From: an uncultured Rhodospirillaceae bacterium
Lineage (GTDB): Bacteria > Pseudomonadota > Alphaproteobacteria > CAAGCB01 > CAG-977
Length of the DNA stretch: 8,260 bases
Direction: 5' to 3'
Assembly (NCBI GenBank): GCA_900553035.1
Contig: USCC01000092.1
Location: forward strand, 1 to 8,260
Shown here piece after piece: positions 1 through 5,293 of this stretch. Position numbers and translations under genes: made by a program. How positions within the stretch are numbered: the stretch's first letter is position 1; every line of letters begins with the position of its first letter. Under the pieces are notes generated by a model, which searched no databases, had not been told where the DNA came from, and saw only the letters and a list, made by a program, of their open reading frames with translations.

Positions 1-54
1 GGGGTGCTCACTGATTTTGCGCCGTTTCCTGCCGGTGGTTCGATATGGCTTTAG
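1..54 (+). CDS. possible 3' end of an upstream gene (partial)
   Basis: Reading from base 1, frame 1 stays open for 17 codons to a TAG at 52-54 and ends GVLTDFAPFPAGGSIWL. The peptide has an ordinary protein-like composition, and an A-rich stretch follows the stop. Frame 2 is also open, from base 2 to a TAA at 173-175, so the choice of frame is not secure. The fragment is too short to assign to a family. If real, it would be a gene co-directional with the ATPase operon but separated from it by more than 700 bases. Confidence 0.25.
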   Translation, partial: GVLTDFAPFPAGGSIWL

Positions 55-130
55 AATAAAAAGTTTTGCCCCTGATTCCCGGTCGGGCGGGAAAGGACGG
101 TTCTTCAGAAGCAACGTGTCCCATTCCTTT

Positions 131-159
131 TTGCTTTTATCCGTATGTTCCCGTACAAT
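131..159 (+). promoter_or_regulatory. candidate sigma70-type promoter
   Basis: TTGCTT at 131-136 and TACAAT at 154-159 are separated by exactly 17 bases. The -10 matches the consensus at five of six positions and the -35 at three of six. Transcription would begin near 166 and could run to the terminator at 486-519. Such matches also arise by chance in AT-rich DNA. Confidence 0.3.
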
Positions 160-182
160 TACTTCGGAGGAATAAAGAAAAA

Positions 183-299
183 ATGAAGATGAGCGGTGTC
201 CGTTATTTTGATGGAGCGGAACGAATGGAAATAAATCCGTGTTTTTATCCGGCGCTTTTTATAAAATATAAAGATTTAGACTTCGGTCGTTTTTGCTAA
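183..299 (+). CDS. possible 38-codon small ORF (doubtful)
   Basis: An ATG at 183 opens a 38-residue frame starting MKMSGVRYF and ending in TAA at 297-299. A GGAGG at 166-170 lies 12 bases ahead, which is longer than usual. A second in-frame ATG at 189 is even further away. The peptide has no signal sequence, domain or recognisable motif. Its stop codon is exactly the three-base loop of the inverted repeat at 290-306. It may be a leader peptide, a small protein, or chance coding inside a non-coding RNA. Only the promoter-like sequence upstream and the Shine-Dalgarno match favour it. Confidence 0.15.
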   Translation: MKMSGVRYFDGAERMEINPCFYPALFIKYKDLDFGRFC

Positions 300-306
300 G
301 CAAAAA
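290..306. repeat. 17-base perfect inverted repeat
   Basis: TTTTTGC and GCAAAAA flank a TAA loop, giving a perfect 7-base-pair stem with a 3-base loop. No T-run follows on the + strand, so it is a weak terminator candidate in that direction. It may be an operator-like site or simply part of a transcript structure. Confidence 0.45.
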
Positions 307-483
307 TCTGCTCTGCGCCGGAGGAAAATAACTGCCGGAACATAAGACAGAGGTTCTTTCCCCCTGAACGGCGTTTTGAATGCAAAAGCGTATTGTGCAG
401 CCCTCCGGGATGTCGTCCGCGCAGAGGTATTGCGCATACCCGAGAGCGCGAAAACAGTCGGGGGTAACGACAAAAGAAAGTAA

Positions 484-519
484 ACGCCGTCCGGATTGAG
501 CGGGGCACGGACGGCTTTT
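484..519 (+). terminator. rho-independent terminator upstream of the atp operon
   Basis: GCCGTCCG at 486-493 pairs perfectly with CGGACGGC at 508-515 (8 base pairs, 14-base loop), and TTTT follows at 516-519. This is the classic form of a GC-rich stem followed by a U-tract. It faces the atp operon, so it would end a rightward transcript starting to its left and insulate atpD from it. On the - strand the U-tract is interrupted, so activity in that direction is less likely. Confidence 0.65.
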
Positions 520-718
520 GTTGCGTCTTATGAAAAGTAACCGGAGGCGCTCCCCGTCGGACGGCGCGAAAGCCTGATGCCTCCGCTCAGCGTGTTCGGC
601 CATGCCGCTTTCTTTCATATTTCCGGTAAGAGAACATGCCGTTTCCCTTTTCGAGGGCGTATGTCTTTGTTTCAGACAGAATTATAGCCGAAAAAACGTC
701 AGGATGCCTTTCTTTTCT

Positions 719-768
719 TTGCAATTTTTTTTATTTTCAGTTATTTCTTTATTATAAATGCATATAAA
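719..768 (+). promoter_or_regulatory. AT-rich probable promoter region of the atp operon
   Basis: The 70 bases before atpD are the most AT-rich stretch in the window. They contain two TATAAA -10-like hexamers (753-758 and 763-768) and a TTGCAA at 719-724. No -35/-10 pair with ideal spacing stands out: the TTGCAA is 28 bases from the nearer TATAAA. The operon must start downstream of the terminator at 486-519, and this is the most plausible place, but the exact promoter is uncertain. Confidence 0.3.
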
Positions 769-785
769 CAACGGACAACAATGTT

Positions 786-2213
786 ATGACTGAGCAGGAA
801 ATCTCGAAAAATCAAGGAAATACGGGCCGTATCGTCGCTATCCAGGGCAGCGTGATCGACATCCGTTTCGAAGAAACGCTCCCGGGCGTTTTCAACGAAC
901 TCCGAACCGGCGAAAACAACGAACTTGTCGTTGAAGTGCAGTCTCATCTGGACGGTCAGACTGTTCGCGGGCTGGCGATGGGGCCGACGCGCGGCTTGTC
1001 CCGCGGGATGGAGGTCATTGATACCGGCCATCTGCTGAACGTTCCCGTCGGCGACGAGATTTTAGGCCGTATGTTCAACGTGTTCGGTGCACCGATTGAC
1101 GGCGGTGAATCTCTGCCGGAAATGGAGCGTCGTCCGATTCATGCGCATTCCATGCCCCTGGCAAAGCGCGACGTGTCGTCCGAGATTTTTGTCAGCGGTA
1201 TTAAGGCGATTGACCTGCTGGCTCCGATGGAACGCGGCGGAAAGGCCGGCCTGTTCGGTGGCGCGGGCGTCGGAAAAACCGTCCTGATCACCGAGATGAT
1301 CAACAACATGGTCGGCCGCTACGAGGGCGTCAGCCTGTTCTGCGGCGTCGGCGAACGTTGCCGCGAAGGCGAGCAGCTCTACCGTGAAATGAAGGACGCC
1401 GGCGTGCTGGACAAAACGGTCATGATGTTCGGACAAATGAACGAAGCGCCGGGCATCCGTTTCCGTGTGGCTCATGCCGCCTTGACAATGGCGGAATATT
1501 TTCGTGACGAAAAAAAGCAGGACGTCCTTCTTCTGATTGACAACGTGTTCCGTTTCGTTCAGGCCGGTTCGGAAATTTCCGTCCTGATGGGGCAGATGCC
1601 GTCCCGTGTGGGATACCAGCCGTCTCTGGCAACCGATATCGCCTCTTTGCAGGAACGCATCGCGTCCACGTCAACCGGCGCGATTACCTCCATTCAGGCG
1701 GTTTACGTTCCGGCGGACGATCTGACCGACCCGTCGGCCAGCCATACGTTTGCTCACCTGTCCTCCAACATCGTGCTGTCGCGTGCCCGCGTGTCTCAGG
1801 GGCTTTACCCGGCGGTTGATCCGCTGGCGTCCGGTTCAAACATGCTGACCCCGATCATTGTCGGCGAACGGCATTACAAAGTCGCCACGGCGGTGCGCCG
1901 CACGCTGGCCGAATATGAGGAATTAAAGGATATCATTGCCATGCTGGGCTTTGACGAACTGCCGGAAAACGATCAGAAAACCGTTCTGAAGGCTCGCAAG
2001 TTGGAACGTTTTCTGACCCAGCCGTTCTTCACGACATTCCATTTTACCGGCATGGAAGGCCGTTCGGTTGAACTGGAAGATACGCTGTCGGGATGTGAAA
2101 AAATCCTGTCCGGCGAGCTGGATCACGTTCCTGAAAACGCGTTCTACATGGTCGGAACGATTGAAGACGTTCTGGAAAAAGCAAAGAAGATGGAAGAACA
2201 GGCGGCTGCGTGA
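786..2213 (+). CDS. atpD: N-type F1Fo-ATPase, F1 subunit beta (catalytic)
   Basis: Catalytic subunit of the F1 headpiece; it hydrolyses or makes ATP at the interface with alpha. The protein has 475 residues, a full length for beta. The N-terminal beta-barrel is followed by the P-loop GGAGVGKT at 158-165, the catalytic glutamate E190 in GVGERCREGE, and Walker B with D252 in LLLIDNVFRF. The lever motif is DELPEND at 390-396 in place of the usual DELSEED. Cys192 sits where housekeeping beta subunits usually have Thr (GERTREGND). No frameshift or missing catalytic residue is seen. The start is the ATG at 786; only a weak GGA lies 10 bases ahead, and the overlapping ATG at 781 stops after two codons. 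Beta as the first gene is characteristic of the N-ATPase operon and opposite to the housekeeping order, where beta and epsilon come last. The stop shares one base with the atpC start. Confidence 0.96.
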   Translation: MTEQEISKNQGNTGRIVAIQGSVIDIRFEETLPGVFNELRTGENNELVVEVQSHLDGQTVRGLAMGPTRGLSRGMEVIDTGHLLNVPVGDEILGRMFNVFGAPIDGGESLPEMERRPIHAHSMPLAKRDVSSEIFVSGIKAIDLLAPMERGGKAGLFGGAGVGKTVLITEMINNMVGRYEGVSLFCGVGERCREGEQLYREMKDAGVLDKTVMMFGQMNEAPGIRFRVAHAALTMAEYFRDEKKQDVLLLIDNVFRFVQAGSEISVLMGQMPSRVGYQPSLATDIASLQERIASTSTGAITSIQAVYVPADDLTDPSASHTFAHLSSNIVLSRARVSQGLYPAVDPLASGSNMLTPIIVGERHYKVATAVRRTLAEYEELKDIIAMLGFDELPENDQKTVLKARKLERFLTQPFFTTFHFTGMEGRSVELEDTLSGCEKILSGELDHVPENAFYMVGTIEDVLEKAKKMEEQAAA

Positions 2214-2617
2214 TGAGACTGAAGACCCTTATGCCTTCCGGCGTTATCGTTGACGAAGAGATTTCGCGCATCCGGTTTGAAGCCGGGAACGGTTCGTATA
2301 CGTTCCTGCCGAACCATGCGGATTTCGTGACGGCCGTCGTGCCCGGGATTGTTTCGTTCAATCCCGTTTCGGGTCGGGAAAAGGGGAAAGAGGTCTTCAT
2401 GGCCTGCGATCAGGGGATTTTGGTGAAAGAGGGCGACACGGTTCTGCTGTCCGTCCGGCGCGCGATCATTCACGACGACCTGAACGTTTTGGCAAAGGCG
2501 ATCGGCGAGGAATTCAAAAAGGTTGAAGAAGAGCGCAAAACGGTCAACGCGGCGATGGCGCGGCTGGAAGTCGGCCTGACGCGCGGCCTTTTGCAGCTGA
2601 ACGCTCGTCACGGATAA
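2213..2617 (+). CDS. atpC: N-type F1Fo-ATPase, F1 subunit epsilon
   Basis: Epsilon is part of the central stalk: it binds gamma and the c ring and can regulate hydrolysis. The 134-residue product fits the family. The N-terminal beta-sandwich includes FLPNHADFVTAVVPG at about 31-45, the counterpart of the LLPGHAPLLT-type motif of epsilon. The helical C-terminal part (about 88-130) is rich in Lys and Glu. The ATG at 2213 overlaps the atpD stop in TGATG. A GTG one codon earlier (2210) is possible but less likely. There is no strong ribosome site, so translation is probably coupled to that of atpD. The next gene starts 10 bases after the stop. Confidence 0.93.
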   Translation: MRLKTLMPSGVIVDEEISRIRFEAGNGSYTFLPNHADFVTAVVPGIVSFNPVSGREKGKEVFMACDQGILVKEGDTVLLSVRRAIIHDDLNVLAKAIGEEFKKVEEERKTVNAAMARLEVGLTRGLLQLNARHG

Positions 2618-2627
2618 GGAAAAAAAC

Positions 2628-3107
2628 ATGGTGGAACTGTTTGAGAAAGACGCGGCCCGCAACGACAGAAAAGAAGTTGAAAACTCTCTTGCGCGGCGTT
2701 TGTCCGCCCGGGCTTCGCGCCAGTTGCTCAGCCGAAACGAAAGCAAAAAGGTGGACGCCCGGATGGGGCTATCCTTTCTGGGGGCGATTGGCTGGCATGT
2801 CCCTGTCCCGACAGTCCTGGGGGCGCTTCTGGGGCAGTGGCTGGATGAAAAATATCCGCACGGTTCCGTTTCATGGGCGCTGAACCTGATGCTGGTCGGG
2901 CTGGCGCTCGGCATGTTCAGCACATGGGTGTGGGTGCGTCGGGAAGGCATTGATCATGCTTTGAAGGAGCAGAAGGAGCGCGGAGAGCAGATCGCGCTCA
3001 TGCAGGAAGAGGCCGGCGTTGAACCGGAAGAAGCAGGGACGGCGGCAGAGGTTGAGGTCTTGCCCGGGACGGACAAGATTATCGGGGAGAAGGTCATTGA
3101 CGATTAG
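2628..3107 (+). CDS. atpQ: N-ATPase accessory membrane protein AtpQ (AtpI/AtpZ-like)
   Basis: A small membrane protein specific to N-ATPase operons and related to the AtpI/AtpZ family, thought to help assembly of the c ring or ion supply. The 159 residues include two predicted membrane helices (about 46-67 and 83-103) joined by a short loop. The first holds GAIGWHVPVPTVLGALLGQWLD, which has the glycine, proline and LGxWLD pattern of the AtpI/AtpZ group. A charged 45-residue head precedes it, and a highly acidic tail (about 110-159) follows; both make it longer than I expect for AtpQ, commonly near 100 residues. TAAGGA at 2615-2620 lies seven bases before the ATG. The last 11 bases overlap the likely atpR start. 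Family assignment rests on the two-helix pattern and the operon position. Confidence 0.85.
   Translation: MVELFEKDAARNDRKEVENSLARRLSARASRQLLSRNESKKVDARMGLSFLGAIGWHVPVPTVLGALLGQWLDEKYPHGSVSWALNLMLVGLALGMFSTWVWVRREGIDHALKEQKERGEQIALMQEEAGVEPEEAGTAAEVEVLPGTDKIIGEKVIDD
3084..3089 (+). promoter_or_regulatory. ribosome binding site deciding the atpR start
   Basis: GGGGAG at 3084-3089 lies seven bases before TTG at 3097, inside the end of atpQ. No ATG or GTG is available in the atpR frame ahead of the first membrane helix, so this site supports a TTG start. Confidence 0.55.
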
Positions 3108-3405
3108 TTTAACGGGAGCATCAGGGATTTTCTGCTTCATTGTCGGAGTGCTGGTCGGAATCGTTTATTTCGGCGGCCTGTGGTGGACGGTAAAACACCT
3201 GCGGGGAACGGAAAGCATGACGCGCCTTTTGGTCGCGAGCTGGCTGGTTCGCAATGCCTTTTTTCTGGGCGTTTTCTTCTGGGTCATGCAGGGGAACTGG
3301 TTGCGGCTTCTGGTCGCTTTTGCCGGAATGGTGTCCGTTCGCGTCGCCATGACGGTGTACATGAAAATTAAAAACGGAAAAGCGGCGGCGGAGGCGGAAA
3401 AATGA
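3097..3405 (+). CDS. atpR: N-ATPase accessory membrane protein AtpR
   Basis: A small three-helix membrane protein found in N-ATPase operons. Published comparative work proposed that its conserved arginines interact with the ion-binding carboxylates of the c ring. From the TTG at 3097 the product has 102 residues, close to the family's usual size. Predicted helices span about 9-29, 43-64 and 68-90. Arginines are seen within or at the edges of the second and third helices (R43, R52, R70, R82), as expected for the family. A longer frame from TTG 3019 would add a 26-residue basic extension lying wholly inside atpQ, which is unlikely to be real. The start overlaps atpQ by 11 bases and the stop overlaps the atpB ATG in ATGA, so the three genes are tightly coupled. 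The exact start codon is inferred, not certain. Confidence 0.83.
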   Translation: MTISLTGASGIFCFIVGVLVGIVYFGGLWWTVKHLRGTESMTRLLVASWLVRNAFFLGVFFWVMQGNWLRLLVAFAGMVSVRVAMTVYMKIKNGKAAAEAEK

Positions 3406-4148
3406 TCGAACAATATGATAGCATGATCGCTTTTCACCTGTTCGGCATTCCCATCAACTGGACGATTGCTTCGACGTGGCTGGTGATGGCGCTTCTGATG
3501 CTGGTTTCCTGGCTGGCGACGCGGGGGCTGAAATCGGATTTGAAGGTTTCGCGGTGGCAGACGGCTCTGGAGGTTGTGGTTCAGCTGATCCGCGACCAGG
3601 TTCGGGAAATGGCGAACGATAATCCGTCGAAATACCTGCCTCTGGTCGGGACATTTTTCCTGTTCATCGCCACATGCAACCTGCTGTCGATTTTTCCGTG
3701 GTTCCGCCCGCCGACAGCGTCTCTGTCAACGACGGGAGCGTTCGCGTTCGTCGTGCTGGCCGGTATTCCGTATTATGGCATACGCAACGCGGGATTTCGG
3801 GGATACATTAAAAAATACACGGAACCGACCCTGTTTCTGATGCCGATCAATGTGCTCAGCGATATCACGTCAACACTGGCCATGGCCGTCCGTCTGTTCG
3901 GCAACATGCTCAGCGGTGTCCTGATCGGGTCGATTCTTTTGATGCTGATGCCGTTTATTGTCCCTCTGCCCATGCAGATTCTGGGGCTGTTCACCGGTTT
4001 TATCCAGTCGTACATCTTCGCGGTTCTGGCCGTCGTTTATCTGTCCTCGGTTGCGCCGACAGCAGATGACGCCGCTTTTTCGGACAGTGCGCGGCTGGAA
4101 AGGGAATTGTCGGAGGACGCACGTCTTTCCGCCGAAGGAAAATCTTGA
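3402..4148 (+). CDS. atpB: N-type F1Fo-ATPase, Fo subunit a
   Basis: The stator subunit that forms the ion half-channels facing the c ring. The 248-residue protein has predicted membrane helices near 20-40, 78-98, 109-127, 143-160, 168-190 and 192-215. The essential arginine is R164 in MAVRLFGNM, matching the RLFGN signature (E. coli R210 and N214). FTGFIQSYIF at about 197-206 carries the conserved glutamine Q202 of the last helix. The ATG at 3402 follows GGAGG (3390-3394) at a spacing of seven bases and overlaps the atpR stop. A hydrophilic, Ser/Ala/Glu-rich tail of about 30 residues follows the last helix. The gene lies between atpR and the c-subunit gene, as in other N-ATPase operons. Confidence 0.94.
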   Translation: MIEQYDSMIAFHLFGIPINWTIASTWLVMALLMLVSWLATRGLKSDLKVSRWQTALEVVVQLIRDQVREMANDNPSKYLPLVGTFFLFIATCNLLSIFPWFRPPTASLSTTGAFAFVVLAGIPYYGIRNAGFRGYIKKYTEPTLFLMPINVLSDITSTLAMAVRLFGNMLSGVLIGSILLMLMPFIVPLPMQILGLFTGFIQSYIFAVLAVVYLSSVAPTADDAAFSDSARLERELSEDARLSAEGKS

Positions 4149-4154
4149 AAATTT

Positions 4155-4161
4155 AAAGGAG
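4155..4161 (+). promoter_or_regulatory. strong ribosome binding site of atpE
   Basis: AAAGGAG at 4155-4161 lies eight bases before the ATG in an A/T-rich, probably unstructured leader. It is the best Shine-Dalgarno match in the operon. That fits the need for roughly ten or more c subunits per complex, an inference from the known ring stoichiometries. Confidence 0.6.
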
Positions 4162-4169
4162 AATAAAAA

Positions 4170-4448
4170 ATGGATATGATCACGATTATCGGAGCCGCTT
4201 CCGCTATTTCTGCCGGAATCTGCATCGGAATGGGCGCTCTGGGATCCTGTATCGGCGAAGGCAACGCGGCCGCTCAGGGCCTTCAGGCGATTGCGCAGCA
4301 ACCCGACGAAGCCGGCACAATTTCCCGCACGATGTTTATTTCTCTGGCGATTGTCGAAACGGGCGCGATTTACTGTTTTGTCGTCACCATGATTCTGCTG
4401 TTCGCCAACCCGTTCTGGAATTATGTGATCGACGCCGCGGCGAAATAA
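4170..4448 (+). CDS. atpE: N-type F1Fo-ATPase, Fo subunit c (rotor ring)
   Basis: The rotor-ring subunit that binds the coupling ion. The 92 residues form a hairpin of two membrane helices. Helix 1 is glycine-rich (about 7-38), the polar loop contains QQPDEAG at 43-49 (Arg replaced by Gln in the usual RQP), and helix 2 runs from about 53 to 80 and ends FANPF. Against the Na+-binding c subunit of Ilyobacter tartaricus, whose ligands include Q32, E65, S66 and Y70, the aligned residues here are E30 (in IGEGN), E63, T64 and Y68. The site thus has a carboxylate in both helices plus the hydroxyl and tyrosine ligands, which points to Na+ binding. T67 of that protein is replaced by G65. The ring size cannot be read from the sequence. 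Confidence 0.94.
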   Translation: MDMITIIGAASAISAGICIGMGALGSCIGEGNAAAQGLQAIAQQPDEAGTISRTMFISLAIVETGAIYCFVVTMILLFANPFWNYVIDAAAK

Positions 4449-4461
4449 ACAGGATGACAAC

Positions 4462-4476
4462 GCGGGAGCCCCCCGC
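4462..4476 (+). other. small hairpin between atpE and atpF
   Basis: GCGGG at 4462-4466 can pair with CCCGC at 4472-4476 across a five-base loop, in the 43-base gap between atpE and atpF. No U-tract follows, so it is not a terminator. It could protect the 3' end of an atpE-rich processed mRNA, but the stem is short and may be chance. Confidence 0.3.
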
Positions 4477-4491
4477 ACAAGGAAGAAAAAG

Positions 4492-5277
4492 ATGGGAATA
4501 GACTGGATTACATTCTCGGCTCAGCTGGTCAATCTGGCGATTCTGGTGTATCTGCTGTACCGGTTTTTGTACAAGCCGATGCTGAACGCGATTGACGGGC
4601 GAGAGGCACGCATCACGGAGGAAATCAAAAAATCCCGCGACATGGCGGCCGAAGCTGAAAAACGTTTGGACGAGCTGAACCGCAAACATGCGGAGCTTGA
4701 AACGCAGCGCCAGCAGATTTTACAGCAGGCTCACCGCGTCGCCGACGAACTTCAGGCGCGTCTGGAACGTGAAATCCGGGCGGACGCCGTCGAAACCCGT
4801 CTGCTGTGGAAGCAGGAGCTGGAACAGGAACGCAAGTCCATTGAAACGGAACTGCGCGAACGGATTATTTCCAATTTCACGCAGTTCGCCCGCAAAGCGC
4901 TGAAGGAGCTGGCGGACGTGCGGCTTGAAGCGCAGATTGTCGAAATGCTGAAACGCCGTTTTGCCGAGCTTCCCGAAGACGAAAAACAGCGCCTGATGCC
5001 CAGGGAAGACGAGGTTTCCGTCGTTTACGTCTCCACGGCCGCGGAGCTGGGGAGCGAAACGCAGGAAGAACTCGGCGCCCTTCTGGACGGAGCTCTCCGG
5101 CTCAGCCAGGCGCCGATCCTGTTCGAGGTTAATCCTCATCTGCTGTGCGGTGTGGAAATCTCCGTTAACGGCAATGTGCTGTCCTGGAATTTGGATTCCT
5201 ATCTGCTTGATTTTGCGGATAATATGAACAAAGCTTTGGAAAACATTTCTTTGCGTTTAAGCCGCGAAGAAAATTAA
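4492..5277 (+). CDS. atpF: N-type F1Fo-ATPase, Fo subunit b with delta-like C-terminal region
   Basis: The peripheral stalk linking the membrane a/c part to the F1 head. The 261 residues far exceed the roughly 156-170 of ordinary b subunits. One membrane helix spans about 5-27 and is followed by FLYKPMLNAIDGREARI, typical of b. A long charged coiled coil covers about 35-125. The C-terminal part (about 130-255) is not coiled coil. It contains a predicted alpha/beta segment and LLCGVEISVNGNVLSWNLD at 217-235, which resembles the LIGGxxIxxGDxxxDxS pattern near the end of delta subunits. The operon has no atpH, so this part probably does delta's job; that is an inference, consistent with the long b of N-ATPases. 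AAGGAAG at 4479-4485 precedes the ATG at 4492. Confidence 0.92.
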   Translation: MGIDWITFSAQLVNLAILVYLLYRFLYKPMLNAIDGREARITEEIKKSRDMAAEAEKRLDELNRKHAELETQRQQILQQAHRVADELQARLEREIRADAVETRLLWKQELEQERKSIETELRERIISNFTQFARKALKELADVRLEAQIVEMLKRRFAELPEDEKQRLMPREDEVSVVYVSTAAELGSETQEELGALLDGALRLSQAPILFEVNPHLLCGVEISVNGNVLSWNLDSYLLDFADNMNKALENISLRLSREEN

Positions 5278-5293
5278 CCGGAAGAAAAAAAAG

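Larger units (their letters stand above)
55..785. other. long intergenic region upstream of the ATPase operon
   Basis: About 730 bases without a convincing protein gene. It holds promoter-like elements near 131-159 and 244-272, a 38-codon possible ORF at 183-299, a short palindrome at 290-306, and small inverted repeats at 426-440, 439-462 and 542-585. It also holds an intrinsic terminator at 486-519 and a strongly AT-rich stretch at about 710-770 just before atpD. A 119-codon - strand frame (259-618) runs straight through the terminator hairpin and has an Arg/Cys-rich composition with no recognisable domain, so it is not called as a gene. The terminator in the middle suggests that something is transcribed rightward between about 160 and 520. 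Confidence 0.6.

Noticed and set aside
76..93. TTCCCG/CGGGAA hairpin as a terminator of the upstream gene
   Set aside because: The stem has only six base pairs and no T-run follows, so termination is not supported.
259..618. 119-codon - strand frame upstream of the operon
   Set aside because: It runs through the intrinsic terminator hairpin, has a poor ribosome site and an Arg/Cys-rich composition, and shows no domain. A chance open frame in GC-rich DNA is more likely.
3019..3096. Longer atpR start at TTG 3019
   Set aside because: The extra basic segment lies inside atpQ and would precede the first membrane helix by more than 30 residues, unlike the expected family length.
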